This document shows, one piece after another, positions 1 through 8,247 of a stretch of DNA of 64,000 nucleotides. The stretch is from an archaeon. Lineage in GTDB: Archaea > Nanobdellota > Nanobdellia > Pacearchaeales > GW2011-AR1. Every line of letters begins with the position of its first letter. Positions within the stretch are counted from its first letter, which is position 1. Both the position numbers and the translations under genes were made by a program. The notes under the pieces are model-generated. The model had not been told where the DNA came from. It saw nothing but the letters and a program-made list of their open reading frames with translations, and ran no database searches. Where the stretch lies: assembly GCA_018657525.1 (NCBI GenBank), contig JABHWZ010000002.1, forward strand, positions 148,590 through 212,589, in the 5' to 3' direction.

Positions 1-452
1 TTAAGATCATATCCTTCCAAAGGCCGATTTTCTATCCTCCATCCTTCTTTTAACATCCCCCTAAATATCTCATCTAAAACTTGACAACTATTCTGGCCGT
101 TCAAACAAACTTCATTGTCTATACATCTAAATATGAGCTTCTCCATAGATAAGTATTCAAAATTATCTTCACAATTTGTAGTGTACTGCAAACTCGATTG
201 AATAAAACTTTCAACTTCATAACTTTCTACATTTTCTTTTTGAGAGTTTCTTAAAGAAAATCCAATAAAAATAACTAGTAAAACTGCAACGATAATCATG
301 ATTAACACAAAACCTACAATTTCTTCCTGGGCATTCTTCCCCCAGGTTCTCGCCCTCGGAAGAGGGTTCTCGTGACCTTTGGTTACCTCGAAGAGGTTCT
401 CGTGACCTTTGGTTATGCCCCTTGCGGGTATCTGTCCTTTTTTATTTTTCAT
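1..452 (-). CDS. prepilin-like secreted protein, partial (runs off window start)
   Basis: Reverse-strand reading from ATG at 452: MKNKKGQIPARGITKGHENLFEVTKGHENPLPRARTWGKNAQEEIVGFVLIMIIVAVLLVIFIGF...; KKGQ motif plus TM helix, no stop before window edge. Confidence 0.7.
   Translation of the reverse strand, partial: MKNKKGQIPARGITKGHENLFEVTKGHENPLPRARTWGKNAQEEIVGFVLIMIIVAVLLVIFIGFSLRNSQKENVESYEVESFIQSSLQYTTNCEDNFEYLSMEKLIFRCIDNEVCLNGQNSCQVLDEIFRGMLKEGWRIENRPLEGYDL
326..430. repeat. palindromic repeat family A, expanded copy, translated in frame
   Basis: ctgggcattcttcccccaggttctcg plus two 30-bp-spaced ggttctcgtgacctttggtta copies. Confidence 0.8.
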
Positions 453-462
453 TTTATTTTTT

Positions 463-516
463 GTTTATGCGAATGGCCTTCTCTTATCCGAGCTTCGCGA
501 TGCCTATGCGAATGGC
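463..516. repeat. palindromic repeat family B, short copy supplying a stop codon
   Basis: tttatgcgaatggcc...cgcgatgcctatgcgaatggc. Confidence 0.7.
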
Positions 517-1133
517 TCATAGCTAATTAATACTTTAGCTAGTTCACATTTATTATATGGTTTTCCTGATTCAGATTCTTTTCTACATAGAGAAACAAAG
601 TTCTCTGTTGAAAATCCTTTAACTTCTCCAGTGATTATTCTTATCGTATTGCAGTCTGGGTAATTAGATAAATCGCACTCTTTTTCTTTTTGAATTGGAT
701 AAATTTTCCTTATTTCAATATTATAAACTCCTGATCCCCAGAACCCCCCATAATCCTCAATATTATTCTTCAAAGCCATTATTTTATCCCCATCCATACA
801 ATTAATATTCCCAGTACCATAAACATTCCCACAAGAAAACTCTGGGGAGTTTGCGATTTTTGTAGTCAATAATAAAGCATTTTTTTCTTCCAGCGCGGTC
901 GCGCTTTCTTTTAGTCCCGCAAATCTAAAAACTATTACAAATAATCCTACAAGTACAAAAAACAAAGTCAGAGCTAAAAGTAAAAATGCCATTTGTTGAA
1001 TTTTCACCTGGGCATTCTTCCCCCAGGTTCTCGTGCCCTGAAAGGGCATCTGTCCTTTTTTATTTTTCATTTTACCATAATTTACATTCACTTGAATATT
1101 TATTATCTTCGATAATTCCTTCCACAATCGCAT
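504..1133 (-). CDS. prepilin-like membrane protein; likely start is the internal ATG of MKNKKGQMPFQG
   Basis: ORF; KKGQ motif, repeat-derived insert TRTWGKNAQ, then TM helix; stop codon lies in a family B repeat. Confidence 0.7.
   Translation of the reverse strand: MRLWKELSKIINIQVNVNYGKMKNKKGQMPFQGTRTWGKNAQVKIQQMAFLLLALTLFFVLVGLFVIVFRFAGLKESATALEEKNALLLTTKIANSPEFSCGNVYGTGNINCMDGDKIMALKNNIEDYGGFWGSGVYNIEIRKIYPIQKEKECDLSNYPDCNTIRIITGEVKGFSTENFVSLCRKESESGKPYNKCELAKVLISYEPFA
1009..1052. repeat. palindromic repeat family A, copy 2, translated in frame
   Basis: cctgggcattcttcccccaggttctcgtgccctgaaagggcatc; two 6-bp stems. Confidence 0.85.
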
Positions 1134-2025
1134 TCAATTTTTTTCCTAAATTGCCTGAACTTTCTACGTTTTTCACCATAATCTTCAAAGCAGCTAAATC
1201 CTGTGCCAAGTTAGAATCGCAACCTTCTCGCGAGGTGATAATTATTTTATTTTCGTAAATAGTGGCCAACTCTGAAATTCTTTTCATTAATCTCTGTAAT
1301 TGACATTCATAAATTTCTTTATCTGAAAAAATTGCAGCATACATCAGCGCGTCATTTTCAAAATACATTATTCCCGAACTTTTCCTAACTGCTTTACTCA
1401 CATAATCAACTTCCACATTACACTCAACTCCTCCTGAAAAACAAACTCTAATCGCATTTTCAGAACAATTTCCTAAAACCAGATTTGGCTGATTCAAGTT
1501 TTCAATTTCTCTGCCAATTTCATCTGGGGCATCCAATAAACAATATTCATCTTTTGAAGAACTCAAATAAATTAAATCCCCAACCTTAAATGGAAACTCA
1601 AAAGGCTTAGAAAAAACATAAAATTTTCTACCTTCTACAAATTCTGTATTAAAAATATATTTATTCAAAAATTGAACTTCCAAATCTGTTTCAGTCCATT
1701 TGTTAAAACTTTTCTGTGAAACTGAAATTAATTGTTTCCCAAAATTTCCATCTAAATCACAACTCCCATAAATTCGTGTGTCCACAGGCATATTAAACGA
1801 CGCTGACCTGGCACTTTCAAATCCAGTTTCTAATGGATTCAATAAAATTCCAATTTCTTTACTTGTCTTCGCACTGGATTCTTCTTCCCCCAATCCAATT
1901 AATTTAACCGCAGCAAAAATAGCCAAAAATAAAATAAATGCTCCGATTACAATCGCAAAAACCCATGCAAACGAAACTTCAAAAGCTCCTTTTTTATTTG
2001 TGATTAGATTATTCATTTTATTCAA
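1072..2025 (-). CDS. prepilin-like membrane-anchored protein
   Basis: ORF; N-terminal NKKGAFEVSFAWVFAIVIGAFILFLAIF type IV pilin-like segment. Confidence 0.7.
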   Translation of the reverse strand: MNKMNNLITNKKGAFEVSFAWVFAIVIGAFILFLAIFAAVKLIGLGEEESSAKTSKEIGILLNPLETGFESARSASFNMPVDTRIYGSCDLDGNFGKQLISVSQKSFNKWTETDLEVQFLNKYIFNTEFVEGRKFYVFSKPFEFPFKVGDLIYLSSSKDEYCLLDAPDEIGREIENLNQPNLVLGNCSENAIRVCFSGGVECNVEVDYVSKAVRKSSGIMYFENDALMYAAIFSDKEIYECQLQRLMKRISELATIYENKIIITSREGCDSNLAQDLAALKIMVKNVESSGNLGKKLNAIVEGIIEDNKYSSECKLW

Positions 2026-2554
2026 TGATTACCAAACTATCTCCAAAATCCATACTCATAGTCAACTTAATTTTACCACCAGTATTTACAAAACACTGAG
2101 GGTTATTTTTCTCAATTAATTTTTCTAAATTAATATGTTCAATCACTATTGAATCCAGCCCCTCTCCTGAGCCCACTGGGTAAAAAATTAAATTCTCTTC
2201 CCCATAATATGCTTTTTGCAATTCATTATATTTATCAAAATATTGACCTTTCTCCGAAAAATTAAAATCTACAAAACAAACCTTTTCAATCCTTGACGGC
2301 AAAACATACTCTTTTTCTTGAGAACCCTGGCTTGATTTCCAAATTTTATCAATATCAAATTGCAAATCATCTAAAAATTGTCCTGTTTGAATCTGTTTTT
2401 GTAATCCTAAAAATTTTCCAATAACATAAAATGCAATTGAAATAAAAGCTATAATTAAGATAATTGAAACAATCATTCCAAAAGAAATTTTCACCTGGGC
2501 ATTCTTCCCCCAGGTTCTAGTGCCCCTTGCGGGTATCTGTCCTTTATTTTTCAT
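2018..2554 (-). CDS. prepilin-like membrane protein
   Basis: ORF MKNKGQIPARGTRTWGKNAQVKISFGMIVSIILIIAFISIAFYV. Confidence 0.7.
   Translation of the reverse strand: MKNKGQIPARGTRTWGKNAQVKISFGMIVSIILIIAFISIAFYVIGKFLGLQKQIQTGQFLDDLQFDIDKIWKSSQGSQEKEYVLPSRIEKVCFVDFNFSEKGQYFDKYNELQKAYYGEENLIFYPVGSGEGLDSIVIEHINLEKLIEKNNPQCFVNTGGKIKLTMSMDFGDSLVIIE
2494..2537. repeat. palindromic repeat family A, copy 3, translated in frame
   Basis: cctgggcattcttcccccaggttctagtgccccttgcgggtatc. Confidence 0.85.
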
Positions 2555-2563
2555 TTTATTTTT

Positions 2564-2648
2564 GCCTATGCGTAATGGAGGTCAGGGCATCCGACGGAGG
2601 CAATTTAAAGATGCCTATTCCGATAACGCGATGCCTATGCGTAATGGC
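2564..2648. repeat. palindromic repeat family B, intergenic copy
   Basis: 85-bp element; same gcctatgcg.aatgg..ggcatc..cggaggcaat..gatgcc..ttccgata..gcgatgcctatgcg.aatggc layout as 36486-36570. Confidence 0.85.
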
Positions 2649-2684
2649 TCACCATCTTTAAAATAAAGAATTATTCCTTATAAA

Positions 2685-4739
2685 TTATTCCATATGAATC
2701 TCAAAAGGCTTGGCCACAATGCTACACTGGTTCGGCAATGGTTGATTTCCATATTCGTCTTTACATTTTACATAATAGTTTTTTGAACTATCCCATTCTA
2801 CAAAATGATTCTCCCCATTCAAACTAGTCAGTGCAATTCCATCATCAAAAAGATAATTACAATTTAAGACATCATAAACACATTCTGATTCCTCACTAGT
2901 TATCAACTTAAGATTGTTATCTTCCCGATACGCTCTCACCACAATCGGACTCTCCGCGTCAGATTCAACATAAAAGTTAACTGATTTTTCATCTGAATTG
3001 CCGCCCAGATCCACACATTTAATATAGTAAGTATGTTCCCCTTCTGGAAGATATAAATCTTGAGAATGAGTATAAGAACTAGTTGAATAGAATTCTATAT
3101 ATCTTTCTTCACTACCTGTTGCCTCGTCGCTATAGAAACAAATTGATTTGCCTTCTTCTGCTCCGGCTGAAGTTTCTGCAGTTAAAGTAACCTTAACTAA
3201 ATCAGTATTTTCTCGCACAGTTCCATTAGGCCCGACTTCATTCAATATTAAAGGAATCGTTCCCATCAAATTAAATTCATAAGATTCAGTGTTTGTATTT
3301 CTATTTCCCTCTTCCACTCCAATTGGTTGATCCTTACATCTAAAGTAAAATTTATTTTCATTATCATTTTCTAATCCAGTTAAAGTCGTTTCACATTCAT
3401 AAAGCATTTGCGCGTTCATGTTAGTCACACTTTGTGAACAATCCATTATCTCAGTCATAGCGTCGTATTCTTCATCCAATTTGCTCCATTTACATTCAGC
3501 TGGTTCATTAATATAAACAATTAAGTCTGCTTCAGAAATATCATAACCGACTGGCATGTCATTAATCAAACTAGTTGTAACAATTGCAGGAGCAGTTGTA
3601 TCTGGCCCTTGATCTACGCAAAATTTGAAAACAAAATTCGCAGTATTAAAATTCTCATTTTTATCTTGACACCGAACATATAACTCATAATTGCCGTCAT
3701 TATTTATCTCAATATTTTCTGCCTCATATGCTGCTTTCCCTGGCAAGCTCATGATCTGAGTGTGGTTGTATCTGAATAATTGGCTTCCTCCAAAATAGTA
3801 CTGCATTTCATCAAAACTTGGTTTTCTTAAATAATCAATTTTACATTTTCCAGGTTCATTTAATTCAATTCCAAAATTCAGTGGGGTGAATGCTTTGACA
3901 CATTTGTCTTCTGAAAGAGTGTTTTCAATTATTACTCCTCTATCTGGCGGACTTATCGTGTTATCCGGAGTGTATTCATAATCTTCTAAAAGTGCATCAT
4001 CCCACGGAGTTATTATTGGAAATTTAACATCTTGTGAATTGACCCATATACATTTTTCTTCTTCTGTTCCAACATTCTCCAGTTCACAAGCTTGTCCTAA
4101 ACTTCGACATTGATATTCAGAACATGGCAAAATACCTTGTTGGTTACACTTAGCACAATCTCTCCCCCCTGCCGGTGCTTCCCACGCCTCACAAGTGTAT
4201 TCATAGGTAGATTCTTTTGTTTTTTTATAAGTCAAAAAGAAAACTATTGCAGCTGCAACAATGCCAGCAGTTGCTCCAAATCCAGTAAATCCCTCCCCAA
4301 ACCATCCTTCTGCCCATACCCATTCTTGACTGCTCGCAAGATTATAAGCTAATTTTCCTGTTCCAAAACCTGCGGATGCAGCCGATGCAAGTGAGTGAGT
4401 TAATTCATCTTCTGCTCCAAATAATCCAGCCACCATTGTAACTACCCCATATGCAATTCCTGCCCACGCTGCTGATTGAGCAAAAGTTTGAACATAAGTA
4501 TTTCCAAAAAAAGAATGTGCGTCTCCAAAAGTTGGACCCAACCATTTTTTAGTAGCGTCTGAGCCAAAAGCACCATATTGACTTGTATCTGATGAAAGAA
4601 AGTAGTTTTTTAGAGTTGTCATGCTGCTTGGATCCCCCCCCCTAACAACTCCCATGCCCCCAACAATAAATCCAAAAGCTACAACTCCCATTACTAAAAT
4701 AAAAATCTGACTCAATGCCATCGCCCCTTTATTATTCAT
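2685..4739 (-). CDS. large Cys-containing surface protein, homologous to C-terminal half of the 8248-11970 product
   Basis: Shared CEAWEAPAGGRDCAKCNQQ..CSEYQCRSLGQACELEN versus CLPWEAPTGSDKCSVCNND..CSKYRCESLGQACKLLN and repeated ECKWS/ECKYD segments. Confidence 0.75.
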   Translation of the reverse strand: MNNKGAMALSQIFILVMGVVAFGFIVGGMGVVRGGDPSSMTTLKNYFLSSDTSQYGAFGSDATKKWLGPTFGDAHSFFGNTYVQTFAQSAAWAGIAYGVVTMVAGLFGAEDELTHSLASAASAGFGTGKLAYNLASSQEWVWAEGWFGEGFTGFGATAGIVAAAIVFFLTYKKTKESTYEYTCEAWEAPAGGRDCAKCNQQGILPCSEYQCRSLGQACELENVGTEEEKCIWVNSQDVKFPIITPWDDALLEDYEYTPDNTISPPDRGVIIENTLSEDKCVKAFTPLNFGIELNEPGKCKIDYLRKPSFDEMQYYFGGSQLFRYNHTQIMSLPGKAAYEAENIEINNDGNYELYVRCQDKNENFNTANFVFKFCVDQGPDTTAPAIVTTSLINDMPVGYDISEADLIVYINEPAECKWSKLDEEYDAMTEIMDCSQSVTNMNAQMLYECETTLTGLENDNENKFYFRCKDQPIGVEEGNRNTNTESYEFNLMGTIPLILNEVGPNGTVRENTDLVKVTLTAETSAGAEEGKSICFYSDEATGSEERYIEFYSTSSYTHSQDLYLPEGEHTYYIKCVDLGGNSDEKSVNFYVESDAESPIVVRAYREDNNLKLITSEESECVYDVLNCNYLFDDGIALTSLNGENHFVEWDSSKNYYVKCKDEYGNQPLPNQCSIVAKPFEIHME

Positions 4740-5076
4740 TTTTCAGTTCCTCTTTTATTTTTTGAATTTGTTTTTTTAAAACAGGAAGATTATTTTTTAT
4801 AGCATTCCATAACCTTTCGTTATTTACAAATTTATAAGCATGACTCAAAAAATTTCTATTTTCTACAATTTCTTTCCAGTTTATTTTTGAGTATTTTTTC
4901 TTTGTTTTCTCTGAAATATTTTTAGCATTTTCCCCAATTTCTTCAAACCTTTTACTTACAGCATCTTTTATTAGTCTAGAATTTGAAAATGTCTTAAGAC
5001 TATTTTTTTTTGTATATTCCTTAATTAAATTGATGCTCTCTAAGATATTATAGATATATAATTTATCTTTCCTCAT
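4732..5076 (-). CDS. HepT-like HEPN (DUF86) toxin/RNase
   Basis: RNFLSHAY (Rx4H) motif, paired with MNT gene. Confidence 0.8.
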   Translation of the reverse strand: MRKDKLYIYNILESINLIKEYTKKNSLKTFSNSRLIKDAVSKRFEEIGENAKNISEKTKKKYSKINWKEIVENRNFLSHAYKFVNNERLWNAIKNNLPVLKKQIQKIKEELKNE

Positions 5077-5363
5077 ATTATTCTGACCTCCTCTTTTAAT
5101 GCTTCTTCCTTAATCAATGGGTGGATTGATGAATATTCCACTAAATCTACTTTTTTTTCCAATTTTTTTTCCAAGTATAACTTCAATCTAATTAAATCAA
5201 ATAAACTGAAATTTTTGTCCCCTATTTCTACTAAAATATCAATATCTGATTTTTTATTTTCATTGCCCCTAGCATAACTTCCAAAAATTCCAGCCCTTTT
5301 CACATTATATTTTTTCAGAGTGGGAATTACTTTCTTTTTTATTGCTGAAATTTTATTATTCAT
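5073..5363 (-). CDS. MntA-like minimal nucleotidyltransferase antitoxin
   Basis: GSYARGNENKKSDIDILVE motif; overlaps HEPN gene. Confidence 0.85.
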   Translation of the reverse strand: MNNKISAIKKKVIPTLKKYNVKRAGIFGSYARGNENKKSDIDILVEIGDKNFSLFDLIRLKLYLEKKLEKKVDLVEYSSIHPLIKEEALKEEVRII

Positions 5364-5365
5364 TT

Positions 5366-6835
5366 TTACTCTTCGTCCTCCGAGTTAAATCCTTCAACTC
5401 CAATATAATTATTTCCCCCATCACAATCTCCTAATCCTTGACACACCTTATCTTGTTGTGCTTCCCATCCAGAATCCAATCCTTCTTCATCTCCACATCC
5501 GTCTGGAAAGCTTTCACATTCAACATCTCCTGTAAGCCCTTCTGCACAAGTGACCTTACAAGTTACACTTGCTGTTGAGCAAATTTCTTCTGCCTCTCCA
5601 CTTTCTTCAGTTGACCAAAAATCAAAACCTGGCGCAAATGCAGGGACACATTTAATTGTGGTTCCTCCAATCCATTCACAATCCCGTCTATCTTTATTTT
5701 CACAATCTTTCTTTAAAGTATGTTTAGTACAATCTTGCCATCGATTTGCTCTACACGCCGCTGTTTTAAAACCATCAATATCTGACTCAAGGCAAACTTC
5801 CGCTCTCCTATCTGCACACGGCTCAACACTTATCTCTCCGTTATAACACACCAATCTAAAATTTCTTGAACCAGGCAAACTTTCATCAGTTCCTTTTGAA
5901 TTTGCACAAAACGTTTCCCCATGTTGGTAAGGCACTCCATCTAATTCACAATCTAAATTTCTACAAATATTATCTCCATATTGCGGTCTTCTTTTATCTG
6001 CCCCTCGATTATATTCTTTACAAGTGCTCCCCAAATAATAATCGCAATTCCCACAAACTGCTGAATCTCCATTGTTTCCACCTGCCCCACAACTTTCCCC
6101 CTTATCTACAATTTTTGTCCAATAAGCAGCATCATTTTTTTTAGAAGCATCATAAATATTTGCCACATTTCCACAGCTATCTACAAAGAAAACCTCGTCC
6201 CTACCATCTACACAAGTTGTCTTTTCGGTTTTAGCACAAATCGTGTTTAGCTCATCTGCAGTACATAAATAGTCTTCATGAAACGAAACATTTGCCGAAC
6301 CCAAACCGAAACATTTTGCTTTACTTAAAAATTGGCATCTTGTTTCAAATTCTTCTTCAAAAACACAAGCTCCTTTCACTTCCGATGTAGTACTTAAAAT
6401 ACACTGAATTTCATTTGCGATATCTGTTCTAAAATTAATATCTAAAGCATAAAGCGAAGATAATCTTTTACATCTTTGCTGAGAAACAAACGCTGCTTGG
6501 TTTCCAATTAAACAGCAACCTAATTCACATTGCGGGACTTCACAACTTGCACTATCTGACCAGACTCCCCCATCATTTTCACAAACAATTTGAGGAGTAT
6601 TTCTCATACAAGTTCCTTCAGAACTATCATAACAACATCCTGATTTACAAAATGATGTTGCATCACAAGAGGTGGGAGCACTTCTATAATTCGCATCAAT
6701 TTTTGCTTCAGGCACATTCTGACACCACGCACCGTCGATAGTTTTTTCAGAACAATAAGATGCTTCTTGTGCAACTATTAAATTAATCAAAAACATTCCG
6801 ATAATTAATACTAAAATTACTTTATTCTTCATCAT
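5366..6835 (-). CDS. Cys-rich secreted protein, homologous to N-terminal half of the 8248-11970 product
   Basis: Signal peptide; CELGCCLIGNQAAFVSQQRCKRLSSLY versus CQYGCCVLGDETQFAVEGRCERLAGIY. Confidence 0.75.
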   Translation of the reverse strand: MMKNKVILVLIIGMFLINLIVAQEASYCSEKTIDGAWCQNVPEAKIDANYRSAPTSCDATSFCKSGCCYDSSEGTCMRNTPQIVCENDGGVWSDSASCEVPQCELGCCLIGNQAAFVSQQRCKRLSSLYALDINFRTDIANEIQCILSTTSEVKGACVFEEEFETRCQFLSKAKCFGLGSANVSFHEDYLCTADELNTICAKTEKTTCVDGRDEVFFVDSCGNVANIYDASKKNDAAYWTKIVDKGESCGAGGNNGDSAVCGNCDYYLGSTCKEYNRGADKRRPQYGDNICRNLDCELDGVPYQHGETFCANSKGTDESLPGSRNFRLVCYNGEISVEPCADRRAEVCLESDIDGFKTAACRANRWQDCTKHTLKKDCENKDRRDCEWIGGTTIKCVPAFAPGFDFWSTEESGEAEEICSTASVTCKVTCAEGLTGDVECESFPDGCGDEEGLDSGWEAQQDKVCQGLGDCDGGNNYIGVEGFNSEDEE

Positions 6836-7187
6836 GTAACACCTTTTTTAATTTTTTTATATTTTTCTTTAGGATAGGTATCTCTCTTTTCAAAATTCTA
6901 ACAAAAATTTCTTTATTTATTGCTCCATAATTATGGCTAGAGATATTTCTAAAACTAACAAAGATTCTCCAATTGACTTCTGGAATTTGAGAAAGGATTT
7001 TTTTTGGGATTTCTTTAATTGCCTGGCCAATTACTTGTAACCTTAATACAATTAAGTCATAACTATCTACATCTTTATCAAAGTTGATTCTTCCTTTTTT
7101 TAATTGTCTTTCGAGTCTTTGAATCATCTCTTCAATATCTTTTACATAAATTTCATACTTTAACATAGTGTGCCTCTTTTTTAACAT
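6822..7187 (-). CDS. HepT-like HEPN (DUF86) protein
   Basis: RNISSHNYG motif; next to MNT gene. Confidence 0.75.
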   Translation of the reverse strand: MLKKRHTMLKYEIYVKDIEEMIQRLERQLKKGRINFDKDVDSYDLIVLRLQVIGQAIKEIPKKILSQIPEVNWRIFVSFRNISSHNYGAINKEIFVRILKREIPILKKNIKKLKKVLHDEE

Positions 7188-7443
7188 ATTTTAGTTCAGG
7201 TCTTAAATCTCCCTCGATTACTAAATCAATTTTTCTTTTAAATAATCTTTCTAAATAAAACAACAATTCAAAATAATTCTCTGCAATTTTTTCATCTTTA
7301 ATTTGGATTAAAAAATCTATATCACTACCTTTTTTTTGTTTACCTTTAAGATAACTCCCAAACAATCCAATCCTTTCCACTCCTCTTTCTCCAATTCTTT
7401 TTTTATTTTCTTCAATTTTTTTAATAATTTGTTTTTTATTCAT
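7153..7443 (-). CDS. MntA-like minimal nucleotidyltransferase
   Basis: GLFGSYLKGKQKKGSDIDFLI motif. Confidence 0.8.
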   Translation of the reverse strand: MNKKQIIKKIEENKKRIGERGVERIGLFGSYLKGKQKKGSDIDFLIQIKDEKIAENYFELLFYLERLFKRKIDLVIEGDLRPELKYVKKEAHYVKV

Positions 7444-8234
7444 CTAAATTCCCCTCCTTCGTATCCTTCTGGCCATGCAATACTCCGAGAAGCAAATTGG
7501 AACTTTTCCCCTGTGTCTCGATTAGTTAAAATATAAATTGTTGTTCCATCTGATTGTTTGTACTTTTCAACTTTCAAATCATGATAATAATTCATGTATG
7601 TTGTAGTCTCAGCGTCCCCATAAGTTGCTTCCCAATTTAAAATACTATTTGCAATTGAGATCATCTCATAAAGATTATTTGTAATAACCACCTTCGCTGA
7701 GTCATATGTTTTAACATCTTCGCCCTTTGTCAAAACAATCTTTCCCTCAAAATACAATGAGATTATGTTTGGCAACAATTCTATTCCAATTTCCCCCGCT
7801 TCCCTCTTAACCTGATATCCTCTTTTTTTAAAACTTTCATCCATATTTTTTAAACAAGTCGCAAAATCATCTTCAATATTTTTTTTAATCTCTTCTTCTA
7901 TAGAATTTTTCAACATTGGTTTTTGCATAATGCACGGCAAATAATATTCTTCATTGTAACATAAATATTCTATTTTATCATCTTTGTATAAATAATAGTT
8001 TTCTGGTTCAATACTTCCTCCTTGTGAACTCAAAATCTCAACGCTTTCTGAAACTTTTTCTTCAATACATTTTTGTAAATAAACTGAAGGTCTTTCGTCT
8101 CCGAATCCTAAAGTTGATTGGAGCTTCGGATAAAAAATATAAATCAAAATTCCCAGGGCCACAATTAAAATTCCGATAATTACAAATATGGTTACCTGCC
8201 CTCTTCTTTTCATATTTTTATTATACTTCTCCAT
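7440..8234 (-). CDS. pilin-like membrane protein (paralog of 11948-12733)
   Basis: MKRRGQVTIFVIIGILIVALGILIYIF; shared CIEEKVSES..LSSQGG and YLCYNEEYYLPC. Confidence 0.7.
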   Translation of the reverse strand: MEKYNKNMKRRGQVTIFVIIGILIVALGILIYIFYPKLQSTLGFGDERPSVYLQKCIEEKVSESVEILSSQGGSIEPENYYLYKDDKIEYLCYNEEYYLPCIMQKPMLKNSIEEEIKKNIEDDFATCLKNMDESFKKRGYQVKREAGEIGIELLPNIISLYFEGKIVLTKGEDVKTYDSAKVVITNNLYEMISIANSILNWEATYGDAETTTYMNYYHDLKVEKYKQSDGTTIYILTNRDTGEKFQFASRSIAWPEGYEGGEFR

Positions 8235-8247
8235 CTTTTAAACTTTC

